Assembly (NCBI RefSeq): GCF_016625195.1
Contig: NZ_JACVUP010000014.1
Coordinates: 62,001-126,000 of the forward strand
Direction of reading: 5' to 3'
DNA from: Erwinia sp. S63
Lineage (GTDB): Bacteria; Pseudomonadota; Gammaproteobacteria; Enterobacterales; Enterobacteriaceae
DNA: 64,000 nt
Shown here: positions 17,273 to 25,455 of the stretch, piece by piece
Numbering within the stretch: position 1 is the first letter of the stretch
Layout: every line of letters begins with the position of its first letter
Notes under the pieces: model-generated
What the model saw: the letters and a program-made list of their open reading frames with translations, nothing else
What the model was told of the DNA's origin: nothing
The model's database searches: none
Program-made: the position numbers and the translations under genes

Positions 17273-17362
17273 ATGGAACTTGTTCGATTGCTCCTGGACC
17301 TGGTCCGGGTCGTCCTGCAAATCATCGTTGCCCTTTTGCAACTGACCGGTCAGGCGCACTGA
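17273..17362 (+). CDS. TisB-like SOS-induced hydrophobic peptide toxin (candidate)
   Basis: A 29-residue peptide, MELVRLLLDLVRVV followed by LQIIVALLQLTGQAH. One amphipathic/hydrophobic helix has charged D9, R5 and R12 on one side. E. coli TisB is also 29 residues, begins MNLV and has the core LIVAALQL; here the core is IIVALLQL. AGGAGAAGG precedes the ATG by 7-10 nt; a GTG just upstream (17270) is in frame. A LexA box, a leader of about 200 nt containing the antisense target, and a terminator complete the unit. TisB inserts in the inner membrane and lowers proton motive force to induce persistence. That function is inferred here from organisation and similarity by eye. Confidence 0.75.
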   Translation: MELVRLLLDLVRVVLQIIVALLQLTGQAH

Positions 17363-17376
17363 CCGGAACTTGAAAC

Positions 17377-17405
17377 AAGGCGGAGCTTACCCCTCCGCCT
17401 TTTTT
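17377..17405 (+). terminator. Intrinsic terminator of the peptide gene
   Basis: A 9-bp stem AAGGCGGAG (17377-17385) with CTCCGCCTT (17393-17401), then a short T-run, 14 bp past the peptide stop. Confidence 0.88.
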
Positions 17406-17555
17406 CGTTAGTTTCACCGGGTGATTTTTTCTCAATGTCTGTAGTTACCTTCCGGCACTAAATTCTCTTTGCCAGACAGTGAAAATGTGATTATCAGCTT
17501 AGCTAACTTATGTTATGAATTTAGTCTTAGAAAAAAATAATCAGGTAAAGGTTTT

Positions 17556-18743
17556 ATGTCGTCGCAAAAATTGTCCAAAAGCGTTCAACGCATTCATTCA
17601 TCTGCCATTCGTGATTTATTGAAACACAGCAAAATGGAAGGGGTGATTTCTCTGGGTGGTGGCATCCCGAATCCCGATCTGTTTGATACCGAAGGCCTGC
17701 AGATCGCCATGGATCGCGCCTTGTCGCAGGATGGTCACAACGCATTTCAATATGGCTTGAGTGAAGGTGATCCGCTGTTACGTGAAGCGATCTGCCGCAT
17801 TTCAGCCGACCGCGGTATTGATTGCACGCCAGACGACGTGGTGATCACTTCTGGCTCCCAGCAGTCACTGGATATTCTCGCCCGCGCGTTGATCAACCCC
17901 GGTGATGTAGTGGTGGTGGAACGTCCAACTTATCTCGCCGCATTGCAGGTTTTCCAGTTGGCTGAAGCGCAGTTCAAATCTGTTGGCACTGACGGCGAAG
18001 GCATGATTGTCGATGAGCTGGAAGAGTTGGTTAAACAGACGCCAATCAAAGCCGTGTATATCGTTCCGACCTTCGGCAATCCAAGCGGCGTCACCTTATC
18101 TGATGCGCGTCGTCAGCAGTTAGTCGCGCTGGCGAAGCAGTATGATTTCCTGATTTTTGAAGACGATCCCTACAGCGAGATCAACTTCACCAATCAGACA
18201 TTCCGCCCATTAAAATCCCATGCGCAAGCGATGGGGGCCAGCGAGAATGTGATTTATACCTCGACCTTCTCCAAAATCCTGGCACCGGGCGCACGCGTTG
18301 GCTGGATCACCATGCCGGGCTGGTTGAAGGCATCGGTGGTGAACCTGAAGCAGGCGACGGATCTGCACACCAGCGCCTTATCACAATCCCTGACGCGTCA
18401 TTATCTGGAAACCGGTCGCTTACCGGAGCAAATTAGATTGATCCGTGCGGCCTACAAACAGAAGTGTGATGCACTTTGTACGGCACTGGAGACAGAGCTG
18501 GGCGACCGACTGCACTTCTATCGTCCGCTGGGCGGGATGTTCCTGTGGGCAACCTTCAAAGAAGCGTTCAACACCACAGAATGGCTGAAAACCACCCTGA
18601 GCAACGGCGTGGTCTATGTGCCAGGTGAGTTTTTCTACTGTGATAATCCAGATACTTCAACGCTGCGTATTTCGTATGCCTCGGTATCAGAAACCAATCT
18701 GGCCGTGGCAGCACAGCGCTTGAAAGCCTCATTACCGCAGTAA
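17556..18743 (+). CDS. PLP-dependent fold-I aminotransferase (Aro8/LysN-like)
   Basis: A 395-residue aminotransferase without the GntR domain found in MocR regulators. The PLP lysine is K240 in STFSKILAPGARVGW. Other fold-type I features are SGSQQSLDI, ERPTYLAALQVF, PTFGNPSGVT (Asn) and EDDPYSEI (Asp), with the substrate-binding arginine likely in STLRISYAS. Closest by eye are 2-aminoadipate/aromatic aminotransferases. AAAGG precedes the ATG. The gene stands alone between the toxin-like locus and uxuR. The amino acid substrate is not determined. Confidence 0.88.
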   Translation: MSSQKLSKSVQRIHSSAIRDLLKHSKMEGVISLGGGIPNPDLFDTEGLQIAMDRALSQDGHNAFQYGLSEGDPLLREAICRISADRGIDCTPDDVVITSGSQQSLDILARALINPGDVVVVERPTYLAALQVFQLAEAQFKSVGTDGEGMIVDELEELVKQTPIKAVYIVPTFGNPSGVTLSDARRQQLVALAKQYDFLIFEDDPYSEINFTNQTFRPLKSHAQAMGASENVIYTSTFSKILAPGARVGWITMPGWLKASVVNLKQATDLHTSALSQSLTRHYLETGRLPEQIRLIRAAYKQKCDALCTALETELGDRLHFYRPLGGMFLWATFKEAFNTTEWLKTTLSNGVVYVPGEFFYCDNPDTSTLRISYASVSETNLAVAAQRLKASLPQ

Positions 18744-18754
18744 GCATTTTGAAA

Positions 18755-18776
18755 GAGCCCTTTGCTGAAAGGGCTC
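18755..18776. terminator. Hairpin between convergent aminotransferase and uxuR
   Basis: A 9-bp perfect stem (GAGCCCTTT with its complement) and a GCTG loop lie 12 bp after one stop and 4 bp before the other. The T-run is weak on both sides. Confidence 0.6.
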
Positions 18777-18779
18777 ATC

Positions 18780-19547
18780 CTAGCCGTTGGCACTGTCCAG
18801 CGGCCAGGATTCAAACAGATAACCATCAAAATCGATGTCATCGACATCTGAAAACTCCAGCAGTCGCTGTTTTACATTCTCCAGATGCTGCCACATGGCT
18901 TGCTTGGCGGCGCGCGCGTCTTTCTTGATCAATGTGGCGAGGATCTTCTTGTGATCGTCGAGCCACTGCTTACGGTAATGCGTGTTCACCAGATGACGAT
19001 GTAACTGACTCCACATCACGTTATCTTCGCGCCACTGCCAGGATTGTTTAAACAGCTCGACCAACATGCTGTTATGGGTCGCTTCGGCAATCGCTAAATG
19101 GAAGTTACGATCGCCGTTCTCGCTCTCATTCACGGCGCCGGATGCCAGCTCTCTCTCTTCCAGTTCCAATGCCTGACGCATTTTGATGATGTCTTCACGC
19201 GTGGCCTGAAGGGCAGCAAACTCCGCAATATTACTCTCCAGCAATTGACGCGCCTGCAGCATCTCAAACGGGCCGGCATCGTTACAGGCGGCTTGTGTCG
19301 TCGCGCGCGGTGCAGGACTGTCGTTTACCACGTAGATCCCGGCACCACGACGCACTTCAATCAAGCCTTCCAGCTCCAGCATGATCAGTGCTTCACGCAC
19401 CAGCGTGCGGGTCACATCCAGCAGCGCAGCCAGTTCACGCTCAGGCGGCAAGCGTTCGCCCACGGCATACTGCTTTTGCATAATCATGTTACGCAACATT
19501 TCCCCTACTTCCTGATAAGGGCGCTGCGCTGATGCTTGTGTTTTCAT
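18780..19547 (-). CDS. uxuR: UxuR, GntR/FadR-family hexuronate repressor
   Basis: A 255-residue regulator. The N-terminal winged helix (about residues 5-75) contains SAQRPYQEVGEM, GERLPPERELA and VREALIMLELEGLIEVRRG, which closely match E. coli UxuR and differ from ExuR. A C-terminal FCD ligand-binding domain follows, with metal-type histidines in HLAIAEATHNS. The ATG at 19547 matches the UxuR N-terminus. It lies 84 bp downstream of uxaC on the same strand, separated by a hairpin at 19602-19625. It should repress the uxu operon and the divergent transporter through the operators at 23811 and 23916, released by fructuronate or a related intermediate. Confidence 0.9.
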   Translation of the reverse strand: MKTQASAQRPYQEVGEMLRNMIMQKQYAVGERLPPERELAALLDVTRTLVREALIMLELEGLIEVRRGAGIYVVNDSPAPRATTQAACNDAGPFEMLQARQLLESNIAEFAALQATREDIIKMRQALELEERELASGAVNESENGDRNFHLAIAEATHNSMLVELFKQSWQWREDNVMWSQLHRHLVNTHYRKQWLDDHKKILATLIKKDARAAKQAMWQHLENVKQRLLEFSDVDDIDFDGYLFESWPLDSANG

Positions 19548-19601
19548 GAGCTCTTTTCTGCTGATTAAGAAGTTGACGACCACTGACGCTGCCATCAATT
19601 G

Positions 19602-19625
19602 CGCCCTGCACTATAGCACAGGGCG
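19602..19625 (-). terminator. Hairpin between uxaC and uxuR
   Basis: A 7-bp stem CGCCCTG with CAGGGCG around a 10-nt loop. With only a short A/T tract it may attenuate, rather than fully stop, readthrough from uxaC into uxuR. Confidence 0.5.
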
Positions 19626-19631
19626 GAATTC

Positions 19632-21050
19632 TCAACGTGGATTGAGGGTAAAGTAGCGCTGTGCGTTATTGAAACAGATATCCTGCAGCATGTTGCCGAG
19701 CACCGCTTCATCGTGCGGCACAATCCCATCCTGCACCCATTGACCAAGGAGATTGCACAGAATACGGCGGAAGTATTCGTGGCGCGTATAGGAGAGGAAG
19801 CTGCGTGAATCGGTCAGCATGCCAACAAACTGGCTGAGCAGACCGATCTGCGACAGCTGCTCCAGCTGGCGCAACATGCCATCGCGCTGATCGTTGAACC
19901 ACCAACCGGAACCAAACTGCACTTTACCGGCGATGCCCGCACCCTGGAAGTTACCTGCCATCGTCGCCAGCACTTCGTTGTCGCGTGGATTGAGGCAATA
20001 AAGAATGGTTTTAGGCAGTTGATCGTTGATATCCATCGCATCAAGCAGGCGAGAGAGCGGCAAAGCAATATTGTTATCGCCAATCGAGTCAAAACCGCTG
20101 TCGGCACCCAGCAAACGGAACAAGCGAGTGCTGTTGTTGCGAATGGCACCGATGTGTAACTGCATCACCCAATCACGTCGTGCATACTCGGAACCCAACC
20201 AGACCAGCACCGCGCTGCTAAACTGCGCGATTTCCAGCTCGCTTAGCGTGTCGCCATTGCGACGTTTCGCCAGAATGGCGTCCAACACGCTATCGTCGGG
20301 AACAGGGGCAAAGCGCAGCACTTCAATCCCGTGATCCGCTGCACGACAGCCATGGGCAGAGAAATGATCTAAACGGCGCAACAGCGCGGTGCGCAACGCA
20401 TCAAAGTCGGTGATCGCCACATCCGCTGCTGCCTCAAGCCGACCCAGGTATTCAACAAAGCCTTCAAGCTCAATCTTGAACACCTTATCAGGGCGCCAGC
20501 TTGGGGCGACATCAATATCAATGCTGCTATCTTCGGCAATCTGGCGGTGATACTGCAGGGAATCAATTGGATCATCGGTGGTGCCAACCATACGTACATT
20601 CATTTGACGCATAATGCCGCGTGCAGAAAATGCCGGGGTTGCCAGTTTCTCGGCGCATTCGTCCCATACGCGTTGTGCGGTGTCCGGCCCAAATAACGTA
20701 TTAGTGATGCCGAACGGGCGACGCAGCTCAAGATGCGTCCAGTGGTAGAGCGGATTGCCCAGCGTTTTGGGCACGGTGTGGGCCCAGGCGAGATACTTGT
20801 CGTAATCGCTGGTGGCTTTACCGGTGATCAGCGATTCATCCACGCCCGCCGCACGCAGCGCACGCCATTTGTAGTGGTCGCTTTCCAGCCAAATCTGTCC
20901 CAGGTTGGCGAACTGACGATCCTCAGCGATCTCTTGCGGATTGAGGTGGCAGTGGTAGTCATAAATCGGCATGTCAGCCGCATAGTCATGGTACAAACGA
21001 CGAGCAACGTCGCTTTGCAGCAGGAAATCGTCATCCATAAAACGCTTCAT
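19632..21050 (-). CDS. uxaC: Uronate isomerase UxaC
   Basis: A 472-residue cytoplasmic enzyme (E. coli 470) of the amidohydrolase superfamily. It converts glucuronate to fructuronate and galacturonate to tagaturonate. The N-terminal metal motif is [25 protein letters not shown] residues appear as [12 protein letters not shown], with further conserved [17 protein letters not shown]. The ATG at 21050 follows AGGAG and overlaps the uxuB stop (ATGA), so uxuA-uxuB-uxaC form one operon. UxaA and UxaB, needed for the galacturonate branch, are not in the window. Confidence 0.95.
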   Translation of the reverse strand: MKRFMDDDFLLQSDVARRLYHDYAADMPIYDYHCHLNPQEIAEDRQFANLGQIWLESDHYKWRALRAAGVDESLITGKATSDYDKYLAWAHTVPKTLGNPLYHWTHLELRRPFGITNTLFGPDTAQRVWDECAEKLATPAFSARGIMRQMNVRMVGTTDDPIDSLQYHRQIAEDSSIDIDVAPSWRPDKVFKIELEGFVEYLGRLEAAADVAITDFDALRTALLRRLDHFSAHGCRAADHGIEVLRFAPVPDDSVLDAILAKRRNGDTLSELEIAQFSSAVLVWLGSEYARRDWVMQLHIGAIRNNSTRLFRLLGADSGFDSIGDNNIALPLSRLLDAMDINDQLPKTILYCLNPRDNEVLATMAGNFQGAGIAGKVQFGSGWWFNDQRDGMLRQLEQLSQIGLLSQFVGMLTDSRSFLSYTRHEYFRRILCNLLGQWVQDGIVPHDEAVLGNMLQDICFNNAQRYFTLNPR

Positions 21051-22528
21051 TTCGGCTCCTGATTCAGGGATGCAACGGCGGCGCGGGCACCATGCTGGCA
21101 AAGTTGCGCGTACACCTGTTGTAGGGTGCTAACGAAGCCTGCATTGGCGGGCAGGTCGTCACCAAAAATGGTTTTCACGGCGAGCAGGGCGCTAACGCGC
21201 GCATCGCCTTCTGGCGTGAGCTGGTTGATGTCATGCAAGGTTGCAAGTAATGGGTCAACCACATCATAAGTCTCACCTCGCTCATCCTGCCCAAGCACGT
21301 AACGCATCCAGCCGGCAATCCCCAGCATCAAGTGGCGATAGTCACTGCCCTGCTTCAGGTGATAGCGCACGGAATCCAGCCAGCGCTGTGGCAGCTTCTG
21401 ACTGCCATCCATCGCAATCTGTTGCGTCCGGTGGCGCAGGGAAGGGTTGCTAAAACGCTCGATCAATTGGCTGGCATAGACTTGCAGATCGATACCCTCA
21501 GGCATCGACAGCGTAGGTGCCTGCTCTTGCATCATCAGTGCCAATGCCGCCTGGCGATAGGTCGGGAGTTGCATAGTGTCAGCGATGGTTTCACAGCCAC
21601 CCAAATACCCGAGGTAGGCAAGAAATGAGTGACTGCCGTTGAGCATACGCAGTTTCATCATTTCAAATGGCGCAACGTCGGCCACAAACTGCGCGCCCAC
21701 GCGATCCCAGTCAGGACGGCCGTTGACAAAGTTATCTTCGATCACCCATTGGCGAAACGGCTCACAGGCCACGCCACAGTGATCGGGAACGCCCAGCAAG
21801 TCGCGAATCTCCTGATGTGTTTCGTCGGTCACTGCGGGAACGATGCGGTCAACCATGCTGCTGGGAAAAGTGACGTGCTCATCAATCCACTTCGCCAGCG
21901 CTGCATCGCGTAACTGAGCAAGCCCCACCACGGCAGCTCGGGCCACATGGCCGTTATCACGCAAGTTATCGCAGGACAGCACAGTAAACGGCCCTAAACC
22001 ACGCTCACGACGCACACGTAATGCTTCGACAATAAAACCAATGGCGGATTTCGGCGTTTTGGGGTGCGCAACATCGTGTTGAATAAGTGCATTATCCGCA
22101 TCCAATTCACCGTTGGCACCCTGAGTGCAATAACCTTTCTCTGTTACCGTCAATGAGACGATGGCGGTTTCCGGGCGAGCCAGTGCTGCGATAATGCCAT
22201 CATGGCCATCCAGTGCAGGATGCAAGGCTTCTTTGATGGCCGCTACGATGTGAATGTCGTTCTGCCCGGCACCTTTTTCCGTCACGCTGTAGAGCAGATC
22301 CTGCTGGCGCAATTGCTCCACCAACAGTTTGCCACTTGCCGACATCAGGTTGACCTCACAGATACCCCAATCACTGTCGCTAATTTCAAGCAGATGATGC
22401 AGATAGAGCGCCTGATGCGCGCGATGAAATGCACCACAGCCAATGTGCACGATACGCGGCACCAGCCGCTGATGGTTCCAGGCGGGGCGGTTCACTTTTA
22501 GTTCGCCGCTGGCAAGGTTATGTTCCAT
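21047..22528 (-). CDS. uxuB: Fructuronate reductase (mannonate oxidoreductase) UxuB
   Basis: A 493-residue NAD-dependent polyol dehydrogenase-type enzyme that reduces fructuronate to mannonate. It matches UxuB, not UxaB, in blocks such as [41 protein letters not shown] and [20 protein letters not shown]. The lysine of [12 protein letters not shown] is the expected catalytic residue. It lies between uxuA (56-bp gap with a hairpin) and uxaC (4-nt overlap). The E. coli protein is 486 residues, so this is full length. Confidence 0.95.
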   Translation of the reverse strand: MEHNLASGELKVNRPAWNHQRLVPRIVHIGCGAFHRAHQALYLHHLLEISDSDWGICEVNLMSASGKLLVEQLRQQDLLYSVTEKGAGQNDIHIVAAIKEALHPALDGHDGIIAALARPETAIVSLTVTEKGYCTQGANGELDADNALIQHDVAHPKTPKSAIGFIVEALRVRRERGLGPFTVLSCDNLRDNGHVARAAVVGLAQLRDAALAKWIDEHVTFPSSMVDRIVPAVTDETHQEIRDLLGVPDHCGVACEPFRQWVIEDNFVNGRPDWDRVGAQFVADVAPFEMMKLRMLNGSHSFLAYLGYLGGCETIADTMQLPTYRQAALALMMQEQAPTLSMPEGIDLQVYASQLIERFSNPSLRHRTQQIAMDGSQKLPQRWLDSVRYHLKQGSDYRHLMLGIAGWMRYVLGQDERGETYDVVDPLLATLHDINQLTPEGDARVSALLAVKTIFGDDLPANAGFVSTLQQVYAQLCQHGARAAVASLNQEPK

Positions 22529-22542
22529 GTAAACTCCATCTA

Positions 22543-22570
22543 GCCGGGTGCGTCATCAATGGCACCCGGC
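22543..22570. repeat. Intercistronic hairpin between uxuA and uxuB
   Basis: A 9-bp perfect stem GCCGGGTGC with GCACCCGGC around a 10-nt loop in the uxuA-uxuB gap. It has no T-run, so it probably affects mRNA stability or relative expression and does not end transcription. Confidence 0.6.
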
Positions 22571-22584
22571 AGCAACGAATGCCA

Positions 22585-23763
22585 TCAGAAATAAGCGCGG
22601 TGAATCGCCAGCTCCACGCCGCGAATCTCTGCCAATCCTTTCAAACGACCAATCGCCGAATAACCGGGGTTAGTCTTCTTGCGCAAGTCGTCGAGCATCT
22701 GGTGACCATGATCCGGGCGCATCGGAATCAAATCCTCCTGACCGGCCGCTTTGCGGCGATGTTCTTCTTCGGCAATCGCCTTAATCACTGCGAACATGTC
22801 AACATCGCCACCCAAATGTGCTGCCTCGTGGAAGGTATTCGGGTTCTCCTCACGTTTGGTTGACCGCAGATGTGCGAAGTAAATACGTGGGCCAAAACGT
22901 TTCACCATGCCGGCGAGGTCGTTATCTGCCAGCACGCCGTAAGAGCCGGTGCACATGGTGAAGCCGTTCGCCGGGCTTGGTACGGTATCAATCATCCACT
23001 GCAAATCTTCTGCGTTAGAGACGATGCGTGGTAAACCCAGAATCGGACGCGGTGGATCATCCGGATGCACTGCCATCCGAACGCCGGCCTCTTCCGCCAC
23101 TGGAATAATCGCGCGCAGGAAGGTGGCGAAGTTTTCACGCAACTCAGCTTTGCCGATACCGTCATAGCGAGCTATTTGCGCACGGAACTGGTCCAGCGTG
23201 TAACCCTCTTCGGCACCCGGTAAGCCGGCGATGATATTGCGCGTCAGGCGGGTTTTGTGCTCTTCGCTCATGGTGGCGAAACGGTCAGCCGCCTGGGCAA
23301 TTTCCGTGGCGGTGTAATCGTTTTCTGCACCCGAACGTTGCAGAATGTGTAGTTCAAACACGGCAAATTCGATCTGATCGAAGCGCAGCGCTTTTGCACC
23401 ATCGGGTAACAGATATTCGAGGTCAGTGCGCGTCCAGTCGAGGATCGGCATAAAGTTGTAGCAGACGGTTTTAATACCGCACTGCGCCAGATTGCGCAGA
23501 GACTGCTGGTAATGACGGATCCACTTCTCACACTCACCGCTGCCGGTTTTAATCTCTTCGTGAATCGGCACGCTTTCAACCACTGACCACACCAGACCCG
23601 CCGCTTCCACAATGGCTTTGCGCTGCAGAATTTCTTCCACCGACCACACTTCGCCATTAGGGATGTGGTGCAGGGCGGTGACGATGCCGGTCGCGCCAGC
23701 CTGTCGTGCATCGGCAAGAGATACGGGATCATTTGGGCCATACCAGCGCCAGGTCTGCTTCAT
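22585..23763 (-). CDS. uxuA: Mannonate dehydratase UxuA
   Basis: A 392-residue enzyme (E. coli 394) that dehydrates D-mannonate to 2-keto-3-deoxygluconate, which enters the KDG/Entner-Doudoroff route. It starts [16 protein letters not shown] and contains the metal-site segments [33 protein letters not shown] and [11 protein letters not shown], all diagnostic. The ATG at 23763 follows AGGTAAC; an upstream in-frame start adds 14 residues foreign to the family. It is the first gene of uxuA-uxuB-uxaC, with a UxuR-type operator 48 bp upstream. Confidence 0.96.
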   Translation of the reverse strand: MKQTWRWYGPNDPVSLADARQAGATGIVTALHHIPNGEVWSVEEILQRKAIVEAAGLVWSVVESVPIHEEIKTGSGECEKWIRHYQQSLRNLAQCGIKTVCYNFMPILDWTRTDLEYLLPDGAKALRFDQIEFAVFELHILQRSGAENDYTATEIAQAADRFATMSEEHKTRLTRNIIAGLPGAEEGYTLDQFRAQIARYDGIGKAELRENFATFLRAIIPVAEEAGVRMAVHPDDPPRPILGLPRIVSNAEDLQWMIDTVPSPANGFTMCTGSYGVLADNDLAGMVKRFGPRIYFAHLRSTKREENPNTFHEAAHLGGDVDMFAVIKAIAEEEHRRKAAGQEDLIPMRPDHGHQMLDDLRKKTNPGYSAIGRLKGLAEIRGVELAIHRAYF

Positions 23764-23810
23764 GTTGTTACCTCTTTTAGGTCCTGAAAATGAAACCCAG
23801 GACAATTCTT

Positions 23811-23828
23811 ATATTGGTTGACCTATTT
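23811..23828. promoter_or_regulatory. UxuR/ExuR-type operator 1
   Basis: ATATTGGTTGACCTATTT matches 14 of 18 positions of the ExuR/UxuR consensus AAATTGGTATACCAATTT. It is 48 bp upstream of uxuA. Confidence 0.72.
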
Positions 23829-23915
23829 GTCAGTTAGCGCACCGCTTAGGGTTTGGATTGCGCTCTCAGAGCCTAAAATTCGGCTCTTTAACGTCTGATG
23901 TCAACCTCGCAAGCC

Positions 23916-23933
23916 ATTTTGGTTAACCAGATC
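23916..23933. promoter_or_regulatory. UxuR/ExuR-type operator 2 (weaker)
   Basis: ATTTTGGTTAACCAGATC carries the perfect core TGGTTAACCA. It fits the consensus core but has weak flanks, and it lies between uxuA and the transporter gene. Confidence 0.55.
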
Positions 23934-24138
23934 ACAAATGCGGCATCTGAGTGGCGACCAGCTTAAGCATCTGTGGTTCACTCCTGGCGGATGGTTAGAG
24001 ATGACTCAATGAAGTCGCTCCTCAACAACAAGCAGCAATTCCTGGGCGGCAGCCAACGATATTTCCGGTTTATCGCTGGCCCGCGCATTCACCACAGGAT
24101 TTGTAAGCTCATGATGTTAATAAAGAATGGAGAACCAG

Positions 24139-25440
24139 ATGAACCGCAGTTTGAATCCAGGGATCGCTGCCGCTGGCAGCAAACGCACCTTCCGCAATTT
24201 GCGCTGGTGGGTATTGGTGTTGTTCTTAGCGGGCGTCACCGTCAACTACATCACCCGTAACTCATTGGGCATTCTGGCGCCTGAGCTGAAAACCAGCCTG
24301 GGCATCACCACTGAACAATATTCATGGATCGTCGGCGCTTTTCAGCTGGCGTATACCTTCTTCCAACCGATTTGTGGCTGGCTGATTGATGTCATCGGGC
24401 TCAAAGTCGGCTTCCTGATTTGTGCCTCGGTCTGGGCAGTTGCTTGTCTGTTCCATGCCGGCGCGGCAAGCTGGGTGCATCTGGCCATTCTGCGTTTTGT
24501 CATGGGCGGAGCGGAAGCCGCAGCCACGCCAGCGAACGCCAAAGTGTTAGGTGAATGGTTCCCGAAAAAAGAGCGTCCGGTCGCTGCGGGTTGGGCTGGC
24601 GTGGGCTTCTCGATTGGCGCCATGCTGGCACCACCGATCATTTATTTTGCCCATGCTTCTTTTGGCTGGCAGGGCGCGTTCCTGTTTACCGGTTGCCTGG
24701 CGCTGGCGTGGGTGGTGCTCTGGTGGTTGCTGTATCGCGATCCGGAAATTCATCCCAATCTGTCTGCATCGGAACTGGAATTTATTCGTCAGGATAATGA
24801 ACCCCCCGCCGTCAAATTACCGTTCTTTAAAGCGCTGAAGAGCGTCTCTAAAAACAAACGTTTTTACGGTATCGCCATTCCCGCCTTTATGGCCGAACCG
24901 GCGTGGGGCGTGCTGAGCTTCTGGGTGCCGCTCTACCTGGCGAAGGATCTCGGTATGGATCTCAAACAGATCGCCATGTTCGCCTGGATGCCATTCCTTG
25001 CTGCGGATCTCGGCAGCGTCGCCAGTGGCTATCTGACGCGTCTCTACACTCGCCTGTTTGGTTTCAGACTGGTCAACTCAGTGGTTGCCAGTTCGGTCAC
25101 CGGCGCTTTCCTGATGCTCTCCCTCGCATTGGTGGCGATGACCAAAGATCCCTACGTCGCGATTGCACTGATCTCGATTGGCGGTTTCGGTCACCAGATT
25201 ATCTCCTGCATGCTCAGCGCACTGGTGGTGGAGAAGTTTGATAAAGGCCAGATGGCTACCGTCAATGGCATGCGCGGTTCCTTCGCGTGGATCTCCAGCT
25301 TCCTGTTCTCGCTGGTAATTGGTGTCACCGCCGACAAGATTGGCTTTAACCCGTTATTTGTCGCCATGGGCTTCTTCGACCTGATTGGCGCGGTCTTCCT
25401 GATTGCATTTATTGCTGAACGTCGCGCCCAGCGCGCCTGA
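24139..25440 (+). CDS. Hexuronate MFS transporter (ExuT-like)
   Basis: A 433-residue 12-helix transporter of the anion:cation symporter family. ExuT-like features are NYITRNSLGILAPEL in helix 1, the motif between helices 2 and 3 (GWLIDVIGLKVG), GGAEAAATPANAKVLGEWFP and AEPAWGVLSFWVPLY. The ATG at 24139 is preferred over 24127 because GGAG sits 8 nt ahead. It is divergent from uxuA and shares the UxuR-like operators, so its cargo is most likely glucuronate or galacturonate, by proton symport into the cytoplasm. A GH31 gene follows after 15 bp. Confidence 0.87.
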   Translation: MNRSLNPGIAAAGSKRTFRNLRWWVLVLFLAGVTVNYITRNSLGILAPELKTSLGITTEQYSWIVGAFQLAYTFFQPICGWLIDVIGLKVGFLICASVWAVACLFHAGAASWVHLAILRFVMGGAEAAATPANAKVLGEWFPKKERPVAAGWAGVGFSIGAMLAPPIIYFAHASFGWQGAFLFTGCLALAWVVLWWLLYRDPEIHPNLSASELEFIRQDNEPPAVKLPFFKALKSVSKNKRFYGIAIPAFMAEPAWGVLSFWVPLYLAKDLGMDLKQIAMFAWMPFLAADLGSVASGYLTRLYTRLFGFRLVNSVVASSVTGAFLMLSLALVAMTKDPYVAIALISIGGFGHQIISCMLSALVVEKFDKGQMATVNGMRGSFAWISSFLFSLVIGVTADKIGFNPLFVAMGFFDLIGAVFLIAFIAERRAQRA

Positions 25441-25455
25441 TTAAAGTAGGTAACA

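Larger units (their letters stand above)
23764..24138. other. 375-bp divergent control region uxuA / transporter
   Basis: This holds two UxuR/ExuR-like operators (23811 and 23916) and a small AGAGCC/GGCTCT hairpin near 23868-23887. The right half (about 23935-24120), the probable leader of the transporter gene, shows no recognisable gene or site. Confidence 0.65.

Noticed and set aside
18780..19547. Naming this regulator ExuR
   Set aside because: SAQRPYQEVG and GERLPPERE follow UxuR; ExuR differs in the same segment.
21047..22528. Naming this gene uxaB (altronate oxidoreductase)
   Set aside because: The sequence matches UxuB block by block ([25 protein letters not shown]) and it adjoins uxuA.
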